From assembly GCA_947626725.1 (NCBI GenBank), contig CANQTI010000053.1, positions 1 to 10,409 on the forward strand: a stretch of 10,409 bases of DNA, given 5' to 3'. Shown in pieces: positions 1 through 6,190 of this stretch. The notes under the pieces are model-generated. The model saw nothing but the letters and a program-made list of their open reading frames with translations, was not told the DNA's origin and searched no databases. The position numbers and the translations under genes were made by a program. Origin of the DNA: an uncultured Eisenbergiella sp. (GTDB lineage: Bacteria; Bacillota; Clostridia; Lachnospirales; Lachnospiraceae). The stretch's first letter is position 1. Each line of letters opens with the position of its first letter.

Positions 1-787
1 GCAGCTTCCGGGGATCATAGCCCTTGCCCTGCTGATCCTTGCCCGCCTCGATATACGCTCTGGTAGCCGCCGTAAACGCCAGCTGACACTCGGTGTTCAC
101 ATTGATCTTGGCAACGCCCAGGCTGATGGCCTTCTTGATCATGTCTGCGGGGATGCCGGTGCCGCCATGAAGAACCAGGGGCATATCGCCGGTGCGCTTC
201 TGAACCGCATCCAGCGTCTCAAAGGAAAGGCCCTTCCAGTTGGCGGGATATTTGCCATGGATATTGCCGATGCCGGCCGCCAGGAAATCCACGCCCAGAT
301 CCGCGATCTTCTTGCACTCTTCGGGATCCGCGCACTCGCCCATGCCGATCACGCCGTCCTCTTCGCCGCCGATGGCGCCTACTTCGGCCTCGATGGAAAC
401 GCCCTTGTCATGAGCAGCCTTCACCAGTTCCGTGGTCTTGGCAACGTTCTCTTCGATCGGATAATGAGAACCGTCGAACATGATGGAAGAGAAACCAGCC
501 TCCAGGCACTTATAACAGTGATCATAGGTGCCGTGATCCAGATGCAGCGCGACAGGAACTGTGATACCCATCTCTTCCAGCATCCCGTTGACCATGCCAA
601 CGACCGTCTTATAACCGCCCATATACTTGCCGGCGCCCTCGGACACACCGAGAATAACGGGAGAATTCAGCTCCTGCGCGGTCTGCAGGATCGCCTTCGT
701 CCACTCCAGGTTGTTGATGTTGAACTGACCGACCGCATAATGACCGGTCTTCGCCTTTTTCAGCATCTCAGCAGCAGATACTAACAT
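1..787 (-). CDS. fba: Class II fructose-1,6-bisphosphate aldolase, 3' end cut by window edge
   Basis: This cytoplasmic zinc enzyme cleaves fructose 1,6-bisphosphate to dihydroxyacetone phosphate and glyceraldehyde 3-phosphate, the central glycolytic step. I translated 262 residues before the edge; family members are usually about 285-310, so roughly 25-45 C-terminal residues are missing. Motifs seen: N-terminal YAVGQFNINNLEW; HLDHG with catalytic Asp84 and zinc ligand His85; SIEAEVG (131-137); GNIHGKY with zinc ligand His178; LHGGTGIP with zinc ligand His208 and the phosphate loop; KINVNTE (227-233), the second phosphate site. The protein closely matches what I recall of Bacillus subtilis FbaA. 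The ATG at 785-787 has GGAGG nine bases upstream. It has its own promoter (856-884), so it is probably transcribed separately from the lipid kinase upstream. A tagatose-bisphosphate aldolase (GatY/KbaY) is a less likely alternative from the same family. Confidence 0.95.
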   Translation of the reverse strand, partial: MLVSAAEMLKKAKTGHYAVGQFNINNLEWTKAILQTAQELNSPVILGVSEGAGKYMGGYKTVVGMVNGMLEEMGITVPVALHLDHGTYDHCYKCLEAGFSSIMFDGSHYPIEENVAKTTELVKAAHDKGVSIEAEVGAIGGEEDGVIGMGECADPEECKKIADLGVDFLAAGIGNIHGKYPANWKGLSFETLDAVQKRTGDMPLVLHGGTGIPADMIKKAISLGVAKINVNTECQLAFTAATRAYIEAGKDQQGKGYDPRKL

Positions 788-819
788 CTCAGATTACCTC
801 CATAAAAATAATATTTTCA

Positions 820-837
820 GCGGCCGAAAACTGCCGC
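820..837 (-). other. Short hairpin in the aldolase leader
   Basis: On the minus strand GCGGC and GCCGC pair around an 8-base loop (AGTTTTCG), within the predicted aldolase 5' untranslated region and about 30 bases before the start codon. A T-rich but broken stretch (TGAAAATATTATTTTTA) follows. The stem is only 5 bp and the U-run is distant, so it is a poor terminator. It could affect mRNA stability or be incidental. Confidence 0.3.
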
Positions 838-855
838 CAGATTCACTTCTCCACG

Positions 856-884
856 ATTATACCCCAAATCCAGAAAATACACAA
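856..884 (-). promoter_or_regulatory. Predicted sigma-A-type promoter of the aldolase gene
   Basis: Reading the minus strand, TTGTGT (-35, 879-884) is followed by a 17-base spacer and a perfect TATAAT (-10, 856-861). The expected transcript start is near 849, giving a leader of about 60 bases before the ATG at 787. A perfect -10 and ideal spacing fit a strongly expressed glycolytic gene. I see no clear terminator for the lipid kinase between its stop (937) and this promoter. Confidence 0.8.
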
Positions 885-936
885 CATGATTTTTTTCGCA
901 AAACATTGTCCTCCATGGGACGCACAGCAGGCCGCT

Positions 937-1833
937 TTACTCTGCCGGCGTCATGATGGAAAGTGTCTGCTTCCGATTCTCGATCAGCACCGCCGTATGC
1001 CGTCCTCCAAATTCCCCGTCCAACGTCCAGGAAATCTCATCCTCCGACTCCACCTCCAGCCGCGCGGTCTTAAAACAATACATCAATGAAGTATCGATAT
1101 CCTGCGTTGCCAATGCACTCAAAGTCCGATTGATCTCCTCCAGGTTCTTGGGCCGCCGAATCAGCGTCACCTCAAAGAGGCCGTCACTCAAATCCACAAA
1201 CTTTCCGGTGATCCCTTTGAAACCGGCTACGGAAGTGGAATTGGTCACCATTCCGTAGAGGAAATCGCCCTCGATCACCGTTTCCTCTGCCGTAACCTTC
1301 AGACGAAAGGATCTGACCGCACCCAGCTTTTTGATGCTTTCCAGCACATAGGCCAGATGACCCAGAACATTTTTGATTTCCTGAGGGGTCTCATAGGAAA
1401 CCTCCGTCAAAAGCCCAAACGCTGCGATATAAACGAAGGTTCTGTCGTTAAAGGTTCCCACGTCACACAGAAACGGCCGCCCCTCCACCGCCACGGCAGC
1501 GGAACGCTTCATGCTCTTTGGCAGATGCAGGCTGTTGGCAAAATCGTTGGTGCTGCCTGCCGGAACATAGCCCACGGGACACTCTCGCCCGCTTTTCATC
1601 AGACCGCTCACCACCTCATCCAGTGTACCGTCCCCTCCGCTGCAGACCACCAGCTCGTAACCGTCCTCCCGGTCCCGTGCCAGCTCCACGGCCTCACCAG
1701 CGTATTGGGTAGGCCTGGCCGTAACGAGATAGCCGGCCTTTGTGAAAATATCGAGAATATCCGTCAGGTTATTTTTGATCTGACCTTTCCCGGCCCTCGG
1801 ATTATAAATGAACAGCAGTTTCTTCCCCGCCAT
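937..1833 (-). CDS. Diacylglycerol kinase-family lipid kinase (YegS/BmrU type)
   Basis: A 298-residue protein of the DAGK catalytic-domain family, which transfers phosphate from ATP to a lipid such as diacylglycerol at the cytoplasmic face of the membrane. In Firmicutes such enzymes (DgkB) recycle diacylglycerol released during lipoteichoic acid synthesis. Seen here: N-terminal LLFIYNPRAGKG (6-17), the nucleotide-binding SGGDGTLDE (65-73), PAGSTNDFAN (91-100), LSDGLFEV around Asp217, and WTLDGE (269-274) near the C-terminus. Length is normal for the family. I chose the ATG at 1831-1833 because GGAGG lies five bases upstream and the protein then begins just before the conserved first strand. 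The open frame continues upstream to about 1977, but that part crosses the crh terminator and has no family similarity. Substrate cannot be told from sequence; DgkB, or a sphingoid or other lipid kinase, are all possible. Confidence 0.92.
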   Translation of the reverse strand: MAGKKLLFIYNPRAGKGQIKNNLTDILDIFTKAGYLVTARPTQYAGEAVELARDREDGYELVVCSGGDGTLDEVVSGLMKSGRECPVGYVPAGSTNDFANSLHLPKSMKRSAAVAVEGRPFLCDVGTFNDRTFVYIAAFGLLTEVSYETPQEIKNVLGHLAYVLESIKKLGAVRSFRLKVTAEETVIEGDFLYGMVTNSTSVAGFKGITGKFVDLSDGLFEVTLIRRPKNLEEINRTLSALATQDIDTSLMYCFKTARLEVESEDEISWTLDGEFGGRHTAVLIENRKQTLSIMTPAE

Positions 1834-1911
1834 ATTATCCTCCGCTCCGATCCCAAGCTTACACCGAAAGCAGCGCCCCCCAAAAACATCCGTCAGCGTC
1901 CATGGCGGGCA

Positions 1912-1948
1912 GACAAAGGAAAGGGGGCATATCTTTCCATATGCCCCC
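1912..1948 (-). terminator. Intrinsic terminator after crh
   Basis: A perfect 10-bp inverted repeat (arms 1923-1932 and 1939-1948, GGGGGCATAT and its complement) encloses a 6-base loop. On the minus strand it is followed by CTTTCCTTTGT. It starts 13 bases after the crh stop codon. It should end the hprK-to-crh transcript and separate it from the lipid kinase gene. The U-tract is interrupted by cytosines, but the stem is very stable. Confidence 0.85.
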
Positions 1949-1961
1949 GCAGCTTTCGCTC

Positions 1962-2219
1962 TTAATTTTTGCCGCAAAGATAATCTGTCATGTCAGCGAC
2001 TGCTTCTTCCTCATCCGGTCCGTCGGCGATTACTGTTACCATCTCACCACTGTCAAGCCCGAGACTCATCATGCCCATGATGCTCTTGGCGTTCACTTTC
2101 TTGCCTTCGACCTGCAGGTAAACCGAACTGCTGTGCTTGCTCGCCACCTGAACAAGCATTGCAACCGGCCTCGCCTCCAGGCCTTGTTCCAGCTTAATCG
2201 TCACAGCTTTCTGTTTCAT
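1962..2219 (-). CDS. crh: HPr-like catabolite repression protein (Crh-like) with Glu at position 15
   Basis: An 85-residue HPr-fold protein. In HPr, enzyme I phosphorylates His15 for PTS sugar transport, and HprK phosphorylates Ser46 so that the protein can bind CcpA. Here the His15 region reads QGLEARPVAML: Glu15 (codon GAG at 2175-2177) replaces the histidine, while Arg17 and Pro18 are kept. The Ser46 site is intact (NAKSIMGMMSLG, Ser46). B. subtilis Crh has Gln15 and is also encoded next to whiA, so a regulatory, non-transporting Crh-type role is the best inference. hprK, for its likely kinase, lies upstream in the same gene block. The start ATG (2217-2219) has AAGGAGG eight bases upstream; a longer open frame to 2264 overlaps the whiA end and lacks homology. 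Only 16 bases separate it from whiA, and a terminator follows. A true HPr should exist elsewhere in the genome if the organism has a PTS. Confidence 0.9.
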   Translation of the reverse strand: MKQKAVTIKLEQGLEARPVAMLVQVASKHSSSVYLQVEGKKVNAKSIMGMMSLGLDSGEMVTVIADGPDEEEAVADMTDYLCGKN

Positions 2220-2227
2220 AATTTTCT

Positions 2228-2234
2228 CCTCCTT
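2228..2234 (-). promoter_or_regulatory. Ribosome binding site deciding the crh start
   Basis: AAGGAGG on the minus strand sits eight bases before the ATG at 2217-2219. It fixes the start internally rather than at the upstream in-frame codon near 2264. Confidence 0.85.
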
Positions 2235-2235
2235 C

Positions 2236-3174
2236 TTATGACCTGATGTTATCCGCCAACTCACACAGCTTTCTCAAACGATGATTCACGCCCGATTTTC
2301 CCACCGGCGGGTCCAAACAGGCCCCCAGCTCCTTCAGGGATGCATCGGGATTCTCCAGCCGCACCTGGGCCATCTGACGCAGATTCGCGGGCAGCTTCTC
2401 CAATCCGTATTTCTCTTTCAAAAACAAAATATCCTCTACCTGTTTTGCGGCCGCGTTCACCGTTTTCGCAATGTTGGCAGTTTCGCAGTTTACCCTCCGG
2501 TTTACGGTATTGCGTACATCCCGGAACACCCTGGAATTTTCAAAATCCAGCAATGCCCTGTGAGCCTCCGTCAGATTCAGGAAGTCCGCGATCCCGGAAC
2601 CTTCCTTTACATAGACCACGCGATACTTTTTCCGCGTCACGATATGGGCCTCGATCCCGAATCCCGCCAAAAGCTCCTGCACCTGCATCGCCTGGGGATC
2701 ATGCCCGCAGACGATTTCCAAATGGTACCCCTTTTCCGGATCGCTCATGGAGCCCGCACAGAGAAACGCTCCCCGAAGGAAGGCCCTCTGGCAGCATGTG
2801 CTGCGAAGGACGAGCCGATTTGCCGGCGACCGCAGAAAATCTGCCTGCGGTTCCCCGCCGGCATCCAGGTATCGGGTGCTTTGCAAAACCTTCCGTACCA
2901 GCTCCTGATCGTCGATCAAAAGCTGATACACCCCGTTCTCCCCTTTCTGCAAAACCTTTGCTTCCGTACTCATATTAAACGCTTTCTCCAGCAATGTAAA
3001 GCATTTTCTGACAATTAAAGCGTTTTCCGCCCGGATTTTTAGAAAAATTTCGGATTTCGACACATGCAAGGACCCGCAGAAATGCAGAATCGCCGCCAGC
3101 TCCGCGATTTGGCAATGCCTCGCCGTCCCCGTATGCCGGTACAGTTCTTCTTTAACCTTCGATGAAAAAGACAT
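2236..3174 (-). CDS. whiA: DNA-binding protein WhiA
   Basis: A 312-residue WhiA. In Gram-positive bacteria WhiA is a DNA-binding protein: a sporulation regulator in Streptomyces, and linked to cell division and chromosome segregation in Bacillus. Seen: the typical start MSFSSKVKEELYRH; a central LAGLIDADG-like fold region, about 125-210, containing AFLRGAFLCAGSMSDPEKGY; the conserved RRVNCETANIAKTVNAA (226-242); and a C-terminal helix-turn-helix at about 276-304 (DASLKELG ... GKSGVNHRLRKL). The homing-endonuclease fold in this family has lost nuclease activity. The ATG at 3172-3174 is chosen by homology; AGGG lies about nine bases upstream. The open frame extends to 3228, but the added 18 residues do not resemble the family. 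A 105-base gap separates it from rapZ, where glmR often sits. Confidence 0.95.
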   Translation of the reverse strand: MSFSSKVKEELYRHTGTARHCQIAELAAILHFCGSLHVSKSEIFLKIRAENALIVRKCFTLLEKAFNMSTEAKVLQKGENGVYQLLIDDQELVRKVLQSTRYLDAGGEPQADFLRSPANRLVLRSTCCQRAFLRGAFLCAGSMSDPEKGYHLEIVCGHDPQAMQVQELLAGFGIEAHIVTRKKYRVVYVKEGSGIADFLNLTEAHRALLDFENSRVFRDVRNTVNRRVNCETANIAKTVNAAAKQVEDILFLKEKYGLEKLPANLRQMAQVRLENPDASLKELGACLDPPVGKSGVNHRLRKLCELADNIRS

Positions 3175-3279
3175 CTTCCATATCCCTGCGCGCCCCGCGA
3201 AAAACATTCCCGCGGTCCAACGCCGCACTCAATATTCCTTACGGCCCGGTCCCGCGCTCCTCTGCTTTGCGCCTCGCCC

Positions 3280-4140
3280 TTATATATCCCTGTGGCTCAG
3301 CGTCACACCATACCCGGCCCCCGGATTTTTCAGTCTCCGGTAAAGCTCATTGGCCAGCGTCACGCTCCGATGCTTCCCGCCGGTACAGCCGATTCCCACC
3401 ACGAGCTGGTATTTTCCTTCCCGAACATAGTTTGGAATTAGAAACTGAAGCATCTCCGTCAGCCTGTCCAGAAACGCGCCTGCCTCCGGGAAGGACATAA
3501 CATAATCCCTTACCCCCCTGTCATTTCCGGTCATCTCTTTCAGTTCGTCAATATAAAAGGGATTGGGCAGGAACCGCACGTCAAACACCAGATCCGCGTC
3601 CGCCGGAATGCCATGCTTGAATCCAAAAGAAAGTATATTGATCATGAGGCTGTTATATTCCTCATTTTTCACAAAAATACGATCCAGCTCTTCTTTCAGC
3701 TCCCGCGTCAGAAGCTTTGAAGTATCGATAACATAATCCGCATCTTTTTTGATATGCTTTAAAATATCCCGTTCTCTGGAAATGCCGTCCTCTACCCTGG
3801 GATGGTCAGGCGTACACAGCGGATGCATCCGGCGGCTCTCCTTATATCGCTTCAGAAGGACGCTGTCCGATGCCTCCATAAAAAGGATCTCAAACGGCAT
3901 TCCGCTCTGCCTGAGAGAACGCAGAATCTGTTCCACCTGCAAAAAGGACTGATCTGTGCGCACATCCACTCCCATGGCCACCCGGGTGATCTCCGCATTT
4001 GGCTCAGACAAAAGCTCCATAAATTTCTCGATCAGGCGGAGCGGAAGATTGTCCACGCAATAATAACCCATATCCTCCAGCATACGCAGAGCAGTGTTTT
4101 TCCCCCCGCCGCTCATTCCTGTCACAATCACAAATCTCAT
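3280..4140 (-). CDS. rapZ: RapZ family nucleotide-binding protein (YvcJ), variant Walker A
   Basis: A 286-residue RapZ/YvcJ protein. E. coli RapZ is an RNA-binding adaptor that controls glucosamine-6-phosphate synthase mRNA through small RNAs; B. subtilis YvcJ hydrolyses GTP and affects competence. Seen: N-terminal VTGMSGGGKNTAL (6-18), the family signature DMGYYCVDNLP (23-33), ESRRMHPL (101-108), KHGIPADADLVFDVRFLPNP (175-194) and the C-terminal GIGCTGGKHRSV (249-260). Length is normal. Oddity: the Walker A motif ends in Lys14-Asn15 where Ser or Thr is expected (codon AAC), a residue that usually helps coordinate magnesium. The ATG (4138-4140) has GGGGG six bases upstream and lies 21 bases after the murB stop, so the two are probably cotranscribed and possibly coupled. 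Confidence 0.95.
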   Translation of the reverse strand: MRFVIVTGMSGGGKNTALRMLEDMGYYCVDNLPLRLIEKFMELLSEPNAEITRVAMGVDVRTDQSFLQVEQILRSLRQSGMPFEILFMEASDSVLLKRYKESRRMHPLCTPDHPRVEDGISRERDILKHIKKDADYVIDTSKLLTRELKEELDRIFVKNEEYNSLMINILSFGFKHGIPADADLVFDVRFLPNPFYIDELKEMTGNDRGVRDYVMSFPEAGAFLDRLTEMLQFLIPNYVREGKYQLVVGIGCTGGKHRSVTLANELYRRLKNPGAGYGVTLSHRDI

Positions 4141-4161
4141 TGGTATCCCCCGCCGTACGCT

Positions 4162-5073
4162 TCAGAAATCGCCCAGGAAAATCACTTCCGGTTCCAGCCG
4201 TACCCCGAATCGGTCCTGTACCGTCTTCTTTGTTTCTGCAATCAGCCGAGCCACATCCGCCGCCGTCGCGTGATCCGTGTTGATGATAAAACCGCAGTGC
4301 TTTTCAGAGATCTGCGCGCCCCCGCAGCGCATCCCCGCTAACCCGGCATCCATAATAAGCTTCCCGGCAAAATACCCCTCCGGCCGCCGGAAGGTACTGC
4401 CCGCGCTGGGATATTCCAGCGGCTGTTTCTTTCTGCGCCGCTCGGCCAGATCCCGCATAACCTCCCCAATCTGTTCCCGATCTCCCAAGGAAAGCCGCAA
4501 GGTAACGCTCAGCACGGTATACGGTCTGTTCCTGATGGCACTGGTACGGTACCCAAATTCCATCGTCTCATTGTCCAGCGTCAAAATCTCGCCGTCCGGC
4601 GCCATGATCTGCACTTCCTCCACGACCTGCGCCATTTCGCCGCCATAGGCCCCGGCATTCATCCGCACGGCGCCGCCCAGCGTGCCGGGGATCCCGGAAG
4701 CAAACTCCAGGCCGGTCAGGCCAGCCTCCATTGCCGTTCGCGCCGCTGCGGAAAGCGCTGCACCCGCGCCGGCCTCCAGCCGGTCGCCCCTGACAGACAC
4801 ATCGGCGAAATCTCTCCCCAACCGGATGACAACGCCTCGATAACCCTTATCGCCTACCAGAAGATTGCTCCCGTTTCCCAACAGGAAATAATCCCAGCCG
4901 GCCTTTTGCAGATAAGAAAAAGCTCTCGCCAACTGGCTGACAGTATCTATCGTCACCAGACATCTGGCAGGCCCGCCTATACGAAAGGTTGTATGCCTGT
5001 CCATCGGCTCATCCATGAGGATATGATCCTCCGGCAGCATCGTTTTGAAAAACTCCATCAGCGCCCTGCTCAC
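4162..5073 (-). CDS. murB: UDP-N-acetylmuramate dehydrogenase MurB (UDP-N-acetylenolpyruvoylglucosamine reductase)
   Basis: This flavoenzyme reduces UDP-GlcNAc-enolpyruvate to UDP-MurNAc with NADPH, the second committed step of peptidoglycan synthesis in the cytoplasm. With the chosen start it has 303 residues. FAD-domain motifs: HTTFRIGGPA (27-36), LGNGSNLLV (65-73), GLEFASGIPGTLGGAVRMNAGA (121-142). Substrate-domain motifs: GYRTS (174-178), YPSAGSTF with catalytic Ser226, KLIMDAGLAG, GGAQISEKHCGFIIN, and LEPEV with catalytic Glu296. The short YPSAGSTF loop region fits the Gram-positive type. I prefer a GTG start at 5071-5073, since AAAGGGG lies ten bases upstream and the distance to HTTFRIGG then matches relatives. 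GTG at 5094 and ATG at 5058 are alternatives. The gap to the glucokinase holds a strong hairpin. Confidence 0.95.
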   Translation of the reverse strand: MSRALMEFFKTMLPEDHILMDEPMDRHTTFRIGGPARCLVTIDTVSQLARAFSYLQKAGWDYFLLGNGSNLLVGDKGYRGVVIRLGRDFADVSVRGDRLEAGAGAALSAAARTAMEAGLTGLEFASGIPGTLGGAVRMNAGAYGGEMAQVVEEVQIMAPDGEILTLDNETMEFGYRTSAIRNRPYTVLSVTLRLSLGDREQIGEVMRDLAERRRKKQPLEYPSAGSTFRRPEGYFAGKLIMDAGLAGMRCGGAQISEKHCGFIINTDHATAADVARLIAETKKTVQDRFGVRLEPEVIFLGDF

Positions 5074-5083
5074 GTTCCCAACG

Positions 5084-5090
5084 CCCCTTT
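5084..5090 (-). promoter_or_regulatory. Ribosome binding site supporting the murB GTG start
   Basis: AAAGGGG on the minus strand is ten bases before the GTG at 5071-5073. The downstream ATG at 5058 has only a weak AGGG upstream, so this site favours the GTG. Confidence 0.5.
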
Positions 5091-5122
5091 GCACTCGTCC
5101 TCAGCATCCGCTCTTTGGCTGC

Positions 5123-5145
5123 GGGACGGCCTTTCAGGCCGCCCC
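5123..5145 (-). other. Strong intercistronic hairpin between glucokinase and murB
   Basis: On the minus strand GGGGCGGCCT pairs with AGGCCGTCCC (10 bp, one G-U wobble) around a GAA triloop. Neither strand has a T-run after it, so it is not a standard intrinsic terminator. It sits 59 bases after the glucokinase stop and 50 before the murB start. Possible roles are an RNA processing or stability element, or a palindromic repeat copy; the sequence alone cannot decide. The surrounding 131-base gap has no convincing promoter. Confidence 0.6.
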
Positions 5146-5204
5146 CATTATCCTATGCGTCAAAAAGGCGAATTATGCCGTCTTTCGGCAGTCCTGCCAT
5201 CCGT

Positions 5205-6140
5205 TTAATCCAGAACCATCCGTGCCGCACCGTATATGCCTGCGTCGTTCCCCAGCTTCGCCAGGGTGAACAGCGTTCCTCTGCACGCATTGAACGCGTA
5301 TTTTCGAAAATATTTCTGAGTGAAATCCAAGAGGACATCTCCTGCTCTGGACACCCCGCCGCCGATGACAAAGGTTTCCGGATTCACCACACAGGCGATC
5401 CCGGCCAGCGCCTTTCCCAGGTACCAGCCAAATTTCTCCGCCACCTCCAGCGCTGCCGCATCGTTCTGCTTCACCGCATCCCAGACATCCTTCGCGGTCA
5501 GATTGTCCTTACGCATCATGCTGGGACAATCGTCCGCCGCCAGCTTCCGTTTCGCCAGCCGCACCACACCGGTCGCCGAAACATACTGTTCCAGACAGCC
5601 GCAGCCGCCGCAGTTGCACCGCTCCGCCTCACCGTCTTCCACATGCATATGACCGATCTCTCCTGCAGCCCCCACTGCACCCGGCAGGATTTTGCCGCCC
5701 GTGACAACGCCTCCGCCCACGCCGGTTCCCAGCGTCACCAGCACCACGTCCTGATAACCGCGGGCGCCGCCCTGCCACATCTCGCCCAAAGCCGCCACAT
5801 TGGCATCGTTCCCGGCCTCTACGGGCATATTCAAAAACGACTGCAGTTCTTTTTTCAAATTGAATGTACCCCAGCCCAGATTCACCGCCCCATAGATCGT
5901 GCCCTCCGAATCCACCGGCCCGGGAGCGCCGATTCCTACTCCCAGCGCTTCCTCCCGCTCCATGCCCCGCATTTCCATTTTCTGAAGGATGCTCCGGGCG
6001 ATATCCGGCAGGATCTCTTTTCCGTCATGCTCCAGAACGGTAGGGATCTCCCACTTGTCCACAATATCCCCTTCCGTATCGAACAGACCCAGCTTCACCG
6101 TGGTCCCTCCCAGATCCACGCCAAAACAATACTTACGCAT
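5205..6140 (-). CDS. glcK: ROK-family glucokinase
   Basis: A 311-residue ROK sugar kinase that most likely phosphorylates glucose to glucose 6-phosphate with ATP in the cytoplasm. Seen: the N-terminal phosphate loop DLGGTTVKLGLFD (9-21); GAPGPVD (71-77); GNDANVAALGE with catalytic Asp112; LGTGVGGGVV (137-146); EIGH with zinc ligand His164; the zinc motif CNCGGCGCLE (175-184, matching CxCGxxGCxE); and GGGVS (260-264). The N-terminus is a kinase start with no DNA-binding helix-turn-helix, so this is an enzyme, not a ROK repressor. The ATG (6138-6140) has AAAGGGGAG six bases upstream and follows hprK by 50 bases. ROK kinases vary in substrate (glucose, fructose, N-acetylmannosamine, allose). Glucokinase is inferred from overall resemblance to Firmicute GlcK and from the carbon-control neighbours. 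Confidence 0.9.
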   Translation of the reverse strand: MRKYCFGVDLGGTTVKLGLFDTEGDIVDKWEIPTVLEHDGKEILPDIARSILQKMEMRGMEREEALGVGIGAPGPVDSEGTIYGAVNLGWGTFNLKKELQSFLNMPVEAGNDANVAALGEMWQGGARGYQDVVLVTLGTGVGGGVVTGGKILPGAVGAAGEIGHMHVEDGEAERCNCGGCGCLEQYVSATGVVRLAKRKLAADDCPSMMRKDNLTAKDVWDAVKQNDAAALEVAEKFGWYLGKALAGIACVVNPETFVIGGGVSRAGDVLLDFTQKYFRKYAFNACRGTLFTLAKLGNDAGIYGAARMVLD

Positions 6141-6190
6141 GCGTTCTCCCCTTTTCTCTTCTCTTTTTGAAACGGTACCCCTTCCGGAAC

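Noticed and set aside
167..784. A 205-codon plus-strand open frame at the left end
   Set aside because: It is antisense to the aldolase, whose minus-strand translation shows every class II active-site motif.
885..910. Possible catabolite-responsive element (TTTTGCGAAAA) upstream of the aldolase promoter
   Set aside because: It does not match the CcpA site consensus at the central conserved positions, and the inverted arms are only four A/T pairs.
1834..1977. N-terminal extension of the lipid kinase frame by 48 residues
   Set aside because: It crosses the crh terminator and the crh 3' end, has no family similarity, and a good GGAGG precedes the internal ATG at 1831-1833.
5146..5185. TTGACG and GATAAT as a possible murB promoter
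   Set aside because: The two elements are only a few bases apart, far from the 16-18 base spacing needed, and no better pair was found.
5115..6170. A 351-codon open frame on the plus strand opposite the glucokinase gene
   Set aside because: It lies antisense to a complete, motif-rich ROK kinase and has no recognisable domain. Its length reflects GC-rich codon structure on the other strand.
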